Assembly: GCA_937132085.1 (NCBI GenBank)
Contig: CAKZNV010000034.1
Span: 1 to 34,086 of the forward strand
Direction: 5' to 3'
Source of the DNA: an uncultured Rubritalea sp.
GTDB lineage: Bacteria > Verrucomicrobiota > Verrucomicrobiia > Verrucomicrobiales > Akkermansiaceae
DNA length: 34,086 bases
Each line of letters starts with the position of its first letter. Positions within the stretch are counted from its first letter, which is position 1. Below are positions 1-7,641 of the stretch, piece by piece. The notes beneath the pieces are model-generated. The model was not told the DNA's origin. It did no database searches and saw nothing but the letters and a program-made list of their open reading frames with translations. A program made the translations under genes and the position numbers.

Positions 1-1
1 A

Positions 2-1450
2 ATGAAGAAGATTGCTAGCCTCAGGACTGGCATCGTGGTTACTCTCGTGTTTTTCGGACTCTGTGTGGCGGAACAAGTGATCGGCAAACAATGGAAACAA
101 CTCTACTCGTGGCAGCAGGAATATAAAACCTTCATGCTACATCAGGGAATCAGCTCACCTAAACTAGGTCTTGCTGACTTCAAGGTGACATTTAGGAAAT
201 ACCCATCACAAGTCTATGATATCCCGCAAAGCGATGTTGAGTTAGACCGCCCAGACATTTATTTCATCATGGTGGAGACGATGCGCTATGACTCGATGAG
301 TCAGAAGACCACTCCATTCCTCACTGAGTTTAGCAAAGAATGCCAGACTCTAGAATCAACTTGGGCAGCATCAAATGCAACTCACCTTTCATGGTTCTCA
401 CTGATGTATAGTAAGCCGTCACTATTCTGGATGGATGATCTAGAAGCTATCCCAGATAGAAATGACTACGCTGGATCACCAGTGCTGGGAACAATGCAGA
501 ACATGGGCTACAACTTCGAGATCCGTGCAGTTTGTGATCTCGGTTACAAGGATTTTGGTTTATTGAATTTCGGCACAGAAAATCATCTCTACAGCAAACT
601 AGAGCACTCTGTGGACGGCAATGAGCTGACTCAATACGGTATTCCAGGAAGAGAGAAGATCATTTTCCAACGCGTCAAAGATTCGATCAAGCAACGCACT
701 ACTCCTGGTGGCAATTTCTACTACATCGCTCTCGATTCACCACATTACAATTACTACTGGGACAAGGATTTCAAGGTCCCCTACCAGGATTACAAAGAGA
801 ACATTTCTTTCCCACTTTTCCCGACTAAAAGAGAAGTGGAACTGTATCATAACCGCTATAGAAACTCAGTAGCATGGGTAGATTACCAAGTGAAAGACCT
901 ATGCGACCACCTCAAGGCTGAGGGTCGCTACGACAACAGCATTATCATCGTCACTGGTGATCATGGTGAGGAATTCCAAGAACGAGGTGGCTGGTGTCAT
1001 TGCACGAGCATTATGCCTGAGCAGACTGAAGTTCCTATTCTCATCAAATGGCCTGCCTCATATGGCAAAGCCCCAGCTCACAAGCTAGCGAGTCACCAAG
1101 ACATCATCCCTAGCATCATGGGATACTTAGGAGCTCCTAAAGAAAGCTTCCAGACGATGGCAGGCAAGAATCTATTAGAGCCTGACAGCTCACAGACGCT
1201 TCTAGTCTCCACCGCATTTGCTAATAAAGATGGTGAGACAATGATGCTGAAGCGTAATGGCTACACTGCTTATTTCTCATGGGATAGACCATGGGAGCCT
1301 AGAGTTCCTAGCGAAATGAGGCTTGAGCGCATTGAATCACCAACTGGTCCGATGCCTATCGATAAGGATGAAAACTTCGAGGAGACACTCCGTGAGCTCT
1401 TCCCTGATGCTTTTGATCGCTACTTCACCTCGCTGGAGTTAGTAAACTAA
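2..1450 (+). CDS. Membrane-anchored sulfatase/phosphoethanolamine-transferase-like protein (alkaline phosphatase fold)
   Basis: The protein resembles the sulfatase/LtaS/EptA group of metal-dependent hydrolases or transferases, which work on envelope polymers outside the membrane. A hydrophobic segment at residues 8-24 would anchor it. The catalytic domain starts near residue 84. E92 in the FIMVET motif is a likely metal ligand and T127 in the NATHLS motif is a likely nucleophile, as in LtaS/EptA-type enzymes. D320-H321 in the VTGDHGEEF motif are further metal ligands, followed by a WCHCTS stretch where a last His ligand is expected. The ATG sits at the very edge of the window, so the true gene may begin upstream with more membrane helices. 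The next gene is an acyltransferase, which fits envelope glycan modification. The substrate cannot be told. It could instead be a true sulfatase, but no CxPxR-type formylglycine motif is visible. Confidence 0.75.
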   Translation: MKKIASLRTGIVVTLVFFGLCVAEQVIGKQWKQLYSWQQEYKTFMLHQGISSPKLGLADFKVTFRKYPSQVYDIPQSDVELDRPDIYFIMVETMRYDSMSQKTTPFLTEFSKECQTLESTWAASNATHLSWFSLMYSKPSLFWMDDLEAIPDRNDYAGSPVLGTMQNMGYNFEIRAVCDLGYKDFGLLNFGTENHLYSKLEHSVDGNELTQYGIPGREKIIFQRVKDSIKQRTTPGGNFYYIALDSPHYNYYWDKDFKVPYQDYKENISFPLFPTKREVELYHNRYRNSVAWVDYQVKDLCDHLKAEGRYDNSIIIVTGDHGEEFQERGGWCHCTSIMPEQTEVPILIKWPASYGKAPAHKLASHQDIIPSIMGYLGAPKESFQTMAGKNLLEPDSSQTLLVSTAFANKDGETMMLKRNGYTAYFSWDRPWEPRVPSEMRLERIESPTGPMPIDKDENFEETLRELFPDAFDRYFTSLELVN

Positions 1451-1504
1451 ATCGCCATCCACATTCTCCTTTCCCCCTCCTAACAATCCTCCTATCTTTT
1501 GGCA

Positions 1505-2479
1505 ATGAGCACGAAGAAAAGCTACTTACCAAACCTTGATCTACTCAGGGTCATCGCAGCCTACTTTGTGCTTCTCTATCACTTCCGCTGGGAAGGTGAT
1601 GATCCCCTCACCTTTGTTTTCAAATACGGCTATCTCGGTGTTTACGTATTCTTCTGTATCTCAGGATTTATCACACCACTAGCGATGCAGTGGTCGAACT
1701 ACTCGATCCGTGACTGGAAGAAATTCCTGATCAGTCGATTCTTCCGGCTTTACCCCGCCTTCGCAGTCATCGCTATTCTGGAAATCATCCTCTACGCTTG
1801 GGGTGGTTTCATGGGCTACAGCTATAAATTCGACCAAATAACGCTAGTCCAAGTAGTCAGTAACTTCACCTGGACCGCCGAGTTCTTTAAGCAAGATTGG
1901 TTTGTCCCTGTCTTTTGGACATTAGCGATCGAAGCTCAGTTCACCTTCGTCATCCTTGTCATCTATCCACTGCTGAAACACCGCAATGAGCTGGTCAGAG
2001 TGGCCACTATTCTAGCTCTCATCATACCTACTTACTTCATTGGCAGAACGCCTACTTTCTTCACCTATTCCGCTATCTTCGCCATGGGTATCATCGTGTT
2101 CTGCAAGCACAACAAAAGCATCGATATATTCACCTACTTCGGTCTCATGTTCGTTGCTGCATTTTGCTCAGCTGAAGGCATCTCTTATTACTGGACTACA
2201 CCAGCATTATTCACAGCACTCTTCATCACCTTCGTCCCTCAGCTACACGCTCGTCTCATCCCCTACTTTGGAAAGTTCGCTTATTCCTTCTTCCTCATCC
2301 ACATCACATTCGGAGGCGCCGCCTTATTCCACCTCAGAGTTCTGCCAGAGCAATGGTATTTCCAGCTACTTCGTGTCTTCTTAGCCAGCGTCGTTTCATT
2401 CTTCGCAGCTTGGGTCTTCTACTACAGAGTAGAGAAGCCCTTCCACGAATACTCTCGTAGGTTCAAGGCTAAGAAATAG
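1505..2479 (+). CDS. Acyltransferase 3 family membrane protein (OafA/WecH-like)
   Basis: This is a 324-residue polytopic membrane protein of the acyltransferase-3 family, which moves acetyl or other acyl groups onto envelope sugars. The family N-terminal pattern is clear: NLDLLRVIAAYFVLLYHF, with the conserved His at residue 26, then a GYLGVYVFFCISGF segment and an ISRFFRLYP motif with conserved arginines. About eight to ten hydrophobic helices follow, and the C-terminus is short and basic. I use the ATG at 1505 rather than the TTG two codons upstream because it gives the usual family N-terminus. It lies 54 nt after the sulfatase-like gene in the same direction, so the two are probably co-transcribed. 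The acyl acceptor is unknown. Confidence 0.85.
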   Translation: MSTKKSYLPNLDLLRVIAAYFVLLYHFRWEGDDPLTFVFKYGYLGVYVFFCISGFITPLAMQWSNYSIRDWKKFLISRFFRLYPAFAVIAILEIILYAWGGFMGYSYKFDQITLVQVVSNFTWTAEFFKQDWFVPVFWTLAIEAQFTFVILVIYPLLKHRNELVRVATILALIIPTYFIGRTPTFFTYSAIFAMGIIVFCKHNKSIDIFTYFGLMFVAAFCSAEGISYYWTTPALFTALFITFVPQLHARLIPYFGKFAYSFFLIHITFGGAALFHLRVLPEQWYFQLLRVFLASVVSFFAAWVFYYRVEKPFHEYSRRFKAKK

Positions 2480-2493
2480 CGCAGCTACCTAGA

Positions 2494-2536
2494 ACGTAAA
2501 AAGCGCAGGCTGCTACATGCAACTTGCGCTTATACG
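2494..2536. terminator. Hairpin between convergent genes, possible terminator
   Basis: AAGCGCA at 2501-2507 pairs with TGCGCTT at 2525-2531, and ACGTA at 2494-2498 can extend the stem with TACGT at 2532-2536. It lies between the convergent acyltransferase and bactofilin genes. There is no clean U-tract, so terminator activity is uncertain. Confidence 0.4.
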
Positions 2537-2569
2537 TATTAAAGTTTTTAGAATCTATTGAGAAGCTGA

Positions 2570-2890
2570 TTAGCCTCCGATGTCAGTGCGACCAGAAAGT
2601 GATGCGCCTTCTTCCATGCTGAGCATCTTAGTTTTGATGTCTCCGTCGAGTCTTGAGTTTGGCTTAAGCTCACAACGGTCTGATGTGATAGTTCCCTCTA
2701 CGTTTCCGAAGAGCTTTACTTCACCAGCGATGATATCACCTTTGATTTTAGCGTTTTCTCCGATAGTCACGTGACCACCGTCAGATCTGATTTCACCATC
2801 GATTTTACCATCGATGATCATGTCGTTTGAAAATTTGATTGAACCAGTAATTTCGATTCCACTTGCGAGAACATTTGTTGCATTTGCCAT
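2570..2890 (-). CDS. Bactofilin (polymer-forming cytoskeletal protein)
   Basis: This 106-residue protein is a compact bactofilin. The family polymerises without nucleotide into filaments that scaffold cell-shape and envelope machinery. The sequence shows the repeated short beta-helix pattern of the family: ASGIEITGSIKFSNDMIIDGKIDG, then DGEI, GHVTIGENAKIKGDI, AGEVKLFGNVEGTI and SRLDGDIKTKMLSMEEGASLSG turns. There is no membrane segment and almost no N-terminal tail. It is a single gene with its own promoter-like sequence upstream, convergent with the acyltransferase. Bactofilins often neighbour peptidases that cut the wall, but the adjacent proteases here are trypsin-like rather than M23, so a functional link is only a guess. 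Confidence 0.9.
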   Translation of the reverse strand: MANATNVLASGIEITGSIKFSNDMIIDGKIDGEIRSDGGHVTIGENAKIKGDIIAGEVKLFGNVEGTITSDRCELKPNSRLDGDIKTKMLSMEEGASLSGRTDIGG

Positions 2891-2918
2891 AACGTTATTA
2901 TCCCTACACTCTTAAAGT

Positions 2919-2949
2919 ATTATATCAAACTTATTTTTTAATAAAACAA
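2919..2949 (-). promoter_or_regulatory. Sigma-70-like promoter of bactofilin
   Basis: On the minus strand a perfect TATAAT box (2919-2924) follows TTGTTT (2944-2949) with a 19-nt A/T-rich spacer. The spacer is longer than the usual 17, so the -35 assignment is weaker than the -10. The predicted start would give a leader of about 20 nt before the bactofilin ATG. Confidence 0.45.
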
Positions 2950-2951
2950 TG

Positions 2952-4025
2952 CTACTCAGCTGCAGAATTGAGCCCTTTTAATAGTTCGGCAAAGACCTGC
3001 TGAACTTCCTCGCAAGGCACTGCAAAGCTCTCTGCACGAGTGGCTCTCGCAATGTTAAGGCCTACGGCTTCACCTGCTAGATTTAGCAATGGTCCACCAG
3101 TTTGACGATAGTTCTGACCGATGTCAGTCTGAAGCACTCTTGGGAAACTATCTCTACGGTTAGAGAATTCTCCACTCATCTGATCATTTCTAGACTTAGG
3201 CTTTCTACCACCTCCAGCCTCTTCTCTCGCTTTGAGTTCCATCTCTACTTTAAGAGACTTGTCGTCACGTTTAAATTCTACCTCTACCTTATCACCAGGC
3301 TGTTTAGTTCTGATCACGTCTAGCACTGCTTTACGGTTTTTCACCTCTAGACCATCAAATTTGAAGATAATATCACCTTTCTTCAGTCCGGCTTCCTGAG
3401 CTCCTGATTTGGCGCTCACACCTTCTATCATGACACCCTCTTTGTGCTTCTTAAGCCCCACACCCATCACTACTGGCAATGCTCCATCTATCGCTCTAGC
3501 ATTAGCACTGATGATGCCGATGTTTACTCTGCGGCGAGCTTTACTAGATGAGCCGTTAGTCACAACCCATGTTCCTTGTGCTATTTCACTGGATGCAGCC
3601 CACTTGATTGGCTTTAGGCCTTTAGCTTCTATTTTGATCAGAGCGAGATCCCACTCTACATCACGAGCCACTATTTTAAAATCTGTATAACGATGTTCAT
3701 CCACGATGATCATGAGCTCTTTAGCCGTTTTAGCCTTGGTCTTCTCATCGTAGTTATAAAGCTCAGAATCCTTGGTAAGGATATAACCATCTGCGCTCAT
3801 GATTGCTCCATAGAGGATCGGCTTTCGTCCTTCATAGATGGCGGCGCTAGAGTCCTGTAAAACTTGACGTTGAGCTTCGAACGCAGCTTCTACGCCCTTG
3901 CCACTCGTTCTTCTTTCACCTGGTAGTGACTGACTCCAAGCTGGTATTTGACTGCATGATACGAGTGCTACACTGAGCACCGATATTGCGAATCCTTTTA
4001 CTTTGGGAAATTTCATCTTATTCAT
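2952..4025 (-). CDS. Trypsin-like pseudoprotease lipoprotein with an internal PDZ domain
   Basis: The 357-residue protein begins with a signal peptide ending in a lipobox (LVSC, Cys24), so it is probably a lipoprotein. Residues 65-175 resemble the first part of an HtrA/DegP protease, but the catalytic His position reads LTKDSE (Ser87); Asp126 is kept in the WDLALI motif. A PDZ domain follows at about 185-268. Only then comes the part that normally holds the catalytic Ser, LQTDIGQNYRQTGGPLLNL, where Thr309 replaces Ser. The PDZ is therefore nested inside the protease fold. I choose the ATG at 4025; ATG at 4016 is possible, and the GTG at 4088 would overlap the upstream gene by 47 nt. It lies 16 nt downstream of an intact PDZ protease. 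It is likely catalytically dead and may bind peptide or regulate its neighbour, which is an inference. Confidence 0.8.
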   Translation of the reverse strand: MNKMKFPKVKGFAISVLSVALVSCSQIPAWSQSLPGERRTSGKGVEAAFEAQRQVLQDSSAAIYEGRKPILYGAIMSADGYILTKDSELYNYDEKTKAKTAKELMIIVDEHRYTDFKIVARDVEWDLALIKIEAKGLKPIKWAASSEIAQGTWVVTNGSSSKARRRVNIGIISANARAIDGALPVVMGVGLKKHKEGVMIEGVSAKSGAQEAGLKKGDIIFKFDGLEVKNRKAVLDVIRTKQPGDKVEVEFKRDDKSLKVEMELKAREEAGGGRKPKSRNDQMSGEFSNRRDSFPRVLQTDIGQNYRQTGGPLLNLAGEAVGLNIARATRAESFAVPCEEVQQVFAELLKGLNSAAE

Positions 4026-4041
4026 TGTTAGATCTGTGTTT

Positions 4042-5073
4042 CTATCGAGCACCAAGCTTGAGTTTGAGTTCCGTCTTCTCTTCACCACTGAGAATCTCTA
4101 ATGCTAAGTCATCACCGTCAGACTTTTTCTTCATGATCATTTCCAGATCTGCCTTCTCGGTAATCTTCTTGCCATCAGCCGTTAGGATAATGTCGCCGAT
4201 CTTGATTCCAGCCTTAGCTGCTGCGGCTTCTTCATCCACGTCAGTCACTTTGAGACCTTCTGCCACTTTCTCTACCGCTACTCCTATAAATGCATTGCCC
4301 ATGACAGGCTTCTTCGCAAATGCGCCCTCTCCAATAAATTCATTCTTCTTCATCGCATCCCAGTGAGCGTGGAATGTGTGAGTAGGAACGTGCATATTTA
4401 CATCCAGAACAGCACCGACTCGACTATGGATACCGACAAGAACTCCATTCATATCAAACAATGGACCACCTGAGTCACCACCGATTAGTTTACAGTCAGA
4501 CTGAATCGTATTACTGGCTATTCGCACTAAACGACCAAGTCTCACTACACTTCCACGGTCTTTATCAAAACCACCAGAGTGACCTAGTGAAAACACCCAA
4601 TCACCTAATAAAGTAGATGACTTATCGATCGTTGCGCCATCGTCTATTTTCACAAATGGATACTTTCCTTTATCTGTGATCTGCACCATGGCTGCATCTG
4701 TCTCACTGTGGAGACCTAGAGAAATTGCTTTATGCTTAGTGCCATCTTCCATCACGATTGTTAGCTCTTTCCCTACACCTGAGCTAACGTGGGCAGCTGT
4801 GAGAACTAGACCATCTTCTGAGACAATGACTCCAGTTCCTGAACCGCCACCGAGCTGGATACAGACAGTAGCTGCTCTAGCTTGTGCTAAATTCTTCTGA
4901 AGCATCTTCTGAATCGCCATCAGATCTTCAGCATCAGGAACCTTTTTATCGTTAAAATACGGTCTTTCGGCTGATGCCGTCATTGAGGACACGGCTAAAG
5001 TAACTAGACCTATAGTAGTGACTAGTAATTGCCTTCCTAAAACATTGGTATTCCTTTGCGTTCTCTTTCTCAT
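4042..5073 (-). CDS. Secreted trypsin-like serine protease with C-terminal PDZ (HtrA/DegP-like)
   Basis: This 343-residue protein has a basic N-terminus and a hydrophobic signal peptide ending near residue 35 (TASA). The protease domain spans about 60-235 with an intact triad: His95 in LTAAHV, Asp126 in SETDAAMV, and Ser201 in GGDSGGPLF. A single PDZ domain spans about 258-340 (AFIGVAV ... AGIKIGDIIL). HtrA-family enzymes remove or refold damaged envelope proteins in the periplasm. The start at 5073 is the ATG that gives the signal peptide. The downstream gene encodes a degenerate paralogue on the same strand 16 nt away, so the two products are probably made together. A region of about 325 nt with no gene lies upstream and should hold the promoter. 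Confidence 0.88.
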   Translation of the reverse strand: MRKRTQRNTNVLGRQLLVTTIGLVTLAVSSMTASAERPYFNDKKVPDAEDLMAIQKMLQKNLAQARAATVCIQLGGGSGTGVIVSEDGLVLTAAHVSSGVGKELTIVMEDGTKHKAISLGLHSETDAAMVQITDKGKYPFVKIDDGATIDKSSTLLGDWVFSLGHSGGFDKDRGSVVRLGRLVRIASNTIQSDCKLIGGDSGGPLFDMNGVLVGIHSRVGAVLDVNMHVPTHTFHAHWDAMKKNEFIGEGAFAKKPVMGNAFIGVAVEKVAEGLKVTDVDEEAAAAKAGIKIGDIILTADGKKITEKADLEMIMKKKSDGDDLALEILSGEEKTELKLKLGAR

Positions 5074-5399
5074 GCCTTTTTGCTTATTATCTTTTGTTAT
5101 AGCGTTCCCAACACAGTGATTCGTTCAAAACGATTCGGCAACGAGTAAATTTATTTTCTATCCAACATCATCTACTAAATAATAGGGGAGAAATTCGGCA
5201 TACCAAGAAAGCCATTAAAAAAAATAGACAGCCCAATTGACCATTCTGCAGGAAACCCCATAACCTACGAAAACAGATATTCAATCGGACTGTCTTGTGC
5301 TCCCTAAGGAACAATTTGAAATTGCCACATTTTAAAAAAATGTAAAGCCCTAGAATTCATATTTTTTATAAATCCCGCAAATCTAACGCTAACATAAAA
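5074..5399. other. Intergenic region with a 15-nt inverted repeat
   Basis: No gene is seen in this A/T-rich stretch between two minus-strand operons. It should contain the promoter of the PDZ protease operon and the end of the TPM operon. An imperfect inverted repeat (5226-5240 against 5281-5295, 13 of 15 positions complementary) encloses 40 nt. No strong terminator is visible. Confidence 0.5.
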
Positions 5400-6386
5400 T
5401 CACAAGTCACTAACCCTAAGATCGCTCCTCTGATCCGATATCGATTCATTTATTTTTTTAAATTTGATAATTTCTCCGGTAAGAGCCCCATTCTCAGCCC
5501 CTAATCGAGGTTTGATCGATCGATCTGGGTAGCTAAGAGGTCTGCTTTTTCGAATAATCAGCCAGATTGCCCATAAAACGCAAATAGCTACAAAAGCGAT
5601 CAACGATGGTAAAACCCAAGCCCCTACTGACAAGAGACTCTCCTTCCAGCTATCTACCCTTTGCTTAATACCATCTGGAGCTTTAGAATCTCTCCCACTA
5701 GCTACTCCTGCCTCATCCTTTTGGCCATCAGTGATTCCAGAACTCGAACCTGTAGACGGCTTTACCTTATATTCTTTTTCAATCCAATATAGCCGCTTAG
5801 AAACTTCTTCAGCACAGACTATCAGTTGTTCATCAGTCTCACCATATTCATTAGCCTTGCGGCCACTTTTAGAAAACAACTCACGTATTTCGAGCTGACT
5901 CACCTCACCAACTTCCCCCAGACTCACATAGCCAGTAGCATTTAAAGGATGATCCAGATAGTAGACAAGCAGAACACCCTTCTTTCTTTTCCATACACGC
6001 TCATAGAGCGATGGTATCGTCATCACAAAACTCTGTTCACTCCCACAAACCAACACACGTAGTGGCAAATTCGATAGTTTAGCATGGCGCTCTATGATTT
6101 TCTGTAGAGCTGCTTGAGTTTCACTTGTGAGGTAAGCTTGAGGATCAATTACTGCACCTGAGAAATGCTTCTCCTTTATAAATTTCTCTAGAAAGTTATT
6201 ATCGATTTTTTCTACCTGAAATCCTTCTGCTAAATACTCTTCTAGCTCCAGCCAGCTCATCATCCAGCCTGGAGTCCACAGCCTCTCAGACTCTTCTAGC
6301 TGAATATGGCCACGCACTAAATCAGCTTTAGTATCAAAGCTCAGCAACATCGAAACAGCGACAATTAAGCAAGTGATAAATCTCAT
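5400..6386 (-). CDS. TPM-domain membrane protein, secreted N-terminus
   Basis: The 328-residue protein starts with a signal peptide (about 1-21). Residues about 70-195 resemble a TPM domain: FSGAVIDPQAYLTSETQAA, an ALQKIIERHAKLSNLPLRVLV helix-strand, then KKGVLLVYYL and a GYVSLGEVGEV stretch. A low-complexity linker with Gly/Ser/Asp leads to one transmembrane helix at about 252-276 and a cytoplasmic basic tail. TPM domains occur in photosystem II repair proteins (TLP18.3) and bacterial envelope proteins; some have phosphatase activity, but the role of most is unknown. The ATG overlaps the end of the upstream gene by four bases, so the two are translationally coupled. The family call rests on pattern similarity only. 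Confidence 0.6.
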   Translation of the reverse strand: MRFITCLIVAVSMLLSFDTKADLVRGHIQLEESERLWTPGWMMSWLELEEYLAEGFQVEKIDNNFLEKFIKEKHFSGAVIDPQAYLTSETQAALQKIIERHAKLSNLPLRVLVCGSEQSFVMTIPSLYERVWKRKKGVLLVYYLDHPLNATGYVSLGEVGEVSQLEIRELFSKSGRKANEYGETDEQLIVCAEEVSKRLYWIEKEYKVKPSTGSSSGITDGQKDEAGVASGRDSKAPDGIKQRVDSWKESLLSVGAWVLPSLIAFVAICVLWAIWLIIRKSRPLSYPDRSIKPRLGAENGALTGEIIKFKKINESISDQRSDLRVSDL

Positions 6387-6982
6387 TTCCCTGCTCCTTT
6401 CATAGCTTTAGCGAGAGCCTTTTCTCCTCTAATTGAACGCTTCCAAACTTTCTCCAAATACCGCTTCAGTGATTGCAGTATTTGCTCACAACCTCTGACA
6501 TACTCCCCCTCTAATAAGCTAGCGTGACCAGCGGTGAGAACATCGAAACTCTCCCCTTCTCGCACCAGCCCATCCATCAGATAACCATAGCACAGACAAG
6601 CAGACCTCCGCTTCACATCGATGATGATCACCACTCTACCTTCGCCACATCGATCACCAGAGGTCCTTCGGAATTCTCCTTCATTGAGCAGCCACATGCC
6701 AAAGCTCTCCAAAGTGACTCCATCATCCAGCGCCACCATTGAGATAGCCACACTGATATTACTAAAACGTTTCTCGCATTTCTCCACACTATCCATCACC
6801 TGCTTGCGCATCCCGCTACGCAGCACACCAGCTAGATCATGCACACCTCCATGCACCACCTTACTCAGATTACTAAATTTCTGCTTCAGAACATCAAATG
6901 TCACCCCACAATGAGGACACTCTTCTGCTCCGGCATGGATTCTCTGTAAACACTCTGGGCATCTCATCTCTGCACTATACAA
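6383..6982 (-). CDS. Zinc-ribbon protein with TPM-like domain
   Basis: The 199-residue protein begins with a zinc ribbon: CPECL at residues 8-12 and CPHCG at about 22-26. The rest resembles a TPM fold: SVEKCEKRFSNISVAISMVAL, a GMWLLNEGEF stretch, RVVIIIDVKRRSACLCYGY, and a final helix with KRYLEKVWKR. There is no signal peptide or membrane helix, so this copy should be cytoplasmic, unlike its coupled partner downstream, with which it shares a 4-nt overlap. A second ATG five codons in would place the start just before the ribbon. The pair may act together across the inner membrane, which is inference. The alternative is a zinc-ribbon protein of another fold. Confidence 0.6.
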   Translation of the reverse strand: MYSAEMRCPECLQRIHAGAEECPHCGVTFDVLKQKFSNLSKVVHGGVHDLAGVLRSGMRKQVMDSVEKCEKRFSNISVAISMVALDDGVTLESFGMWLLNEGEFRRTSGDRCGEGRVVIIIDVKRRSACLCYGYLMDGLVREGESFDVLTAGHASLLEGEYVRGCEQILQSLKRYLEKVWKRSIRGEKALAKAMKGAGK

Positions 6983-7036
6983 ACATCATCAACTAGGCTT
7001 GGTAAATACTAAACCTCCTAATCCGTTAAAATCTCT

Positions 7037-7516
7037 ATGGACAAGCAAATTTTCTCCATTCATAGTAACAACATGCCACAACAACCACCTAACTACGCCA
7101 TCGCACGCATTGATCTACCAGATCAACGCACTCACGGCTGGCAGGTGAGGCTTCAGAGACGAGGTATAAAATACGCTAAGTTTTTCTCTGATAGTAGCTT
7201 TGAAGGCAGACCAGAAAAATCACTCTGCGCAGCTCGCGACTGGCGAGACGAGCTACTATCCCAACTAGAAAACATGGATCAGACCCGCATCTGCCAACGC
7301 TCTAACAGAAACAGCTCTGGTGTCGTAGGTGTATCCAGAGTCTCAGTAGTAAGCTCGAATGGCAGCACCTATCATTTCTGGCAGGCAACATGGTCTCCCA
7401 AGACAGGTAAACGTAAATGTCTGAAGTTTTCTATCAAACGTTACGGCGACAGCCAAGCATTCGAGTTAGCTGTCCAAGCACGCATAGAAGCTATCAATTC
7501 TGACAACTTAAAATAG
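7037..7516 (+). CDS. Bacterial AP2-domain-like protein (two modules)
   Basis: The 159-residue protein appears to hold two related modules. The first (about 18-85) reads ARIDLPDQRTHGWQVRLQRR followed by KYAKFFSDSSF and AARDWRDELL. The second (about 93-155) reads SGVVGVSRVS, a YHFWQATWSP strand and KFSIKRYGDSQAFELAVQAR. This strand-strand-strand-helix pattern matches AP2/ERF-type DNA-binding domains found in bacteria, often inside homing endonucleases, but no HNH or other nuclease domain is present here. It could be a stand-alone DNA-binding protein or a remnant of a mobile nuclease. It is divergent from the zinc-ribbon/TPM operon with only 54 nt between them, so the two promoters must overlap. 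The ATG at 7037 is used; a later ATG at about residue 13 would also keep both modules. Confidence 0.65.
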   Translation: MDKQIFSIHSNNMPQQPPNYAIARIDLPDQRTHGWQVRLQRRGIKYAKFFSDSSFEGRPEKSLCAARDWRDELLSQLENMDQTRICQRSNRNSSGVVGVSRVSVVSSNGSTYHFWQATWSPKTGKRKCLKFSIKRYGDSQAFELAVQARIEAINSDNLK

Positions 7517-7641
7517 GAAATTCACCTCTCCGATATAAACTTGTCTCAAATCTGCACAATTAATCAGAATCACCTTGAACAAAGTCATAATCTCCACAAA
7601 CTAACTCAAGAAACCTCCGACAGGTAGCACCAACAAGCACC

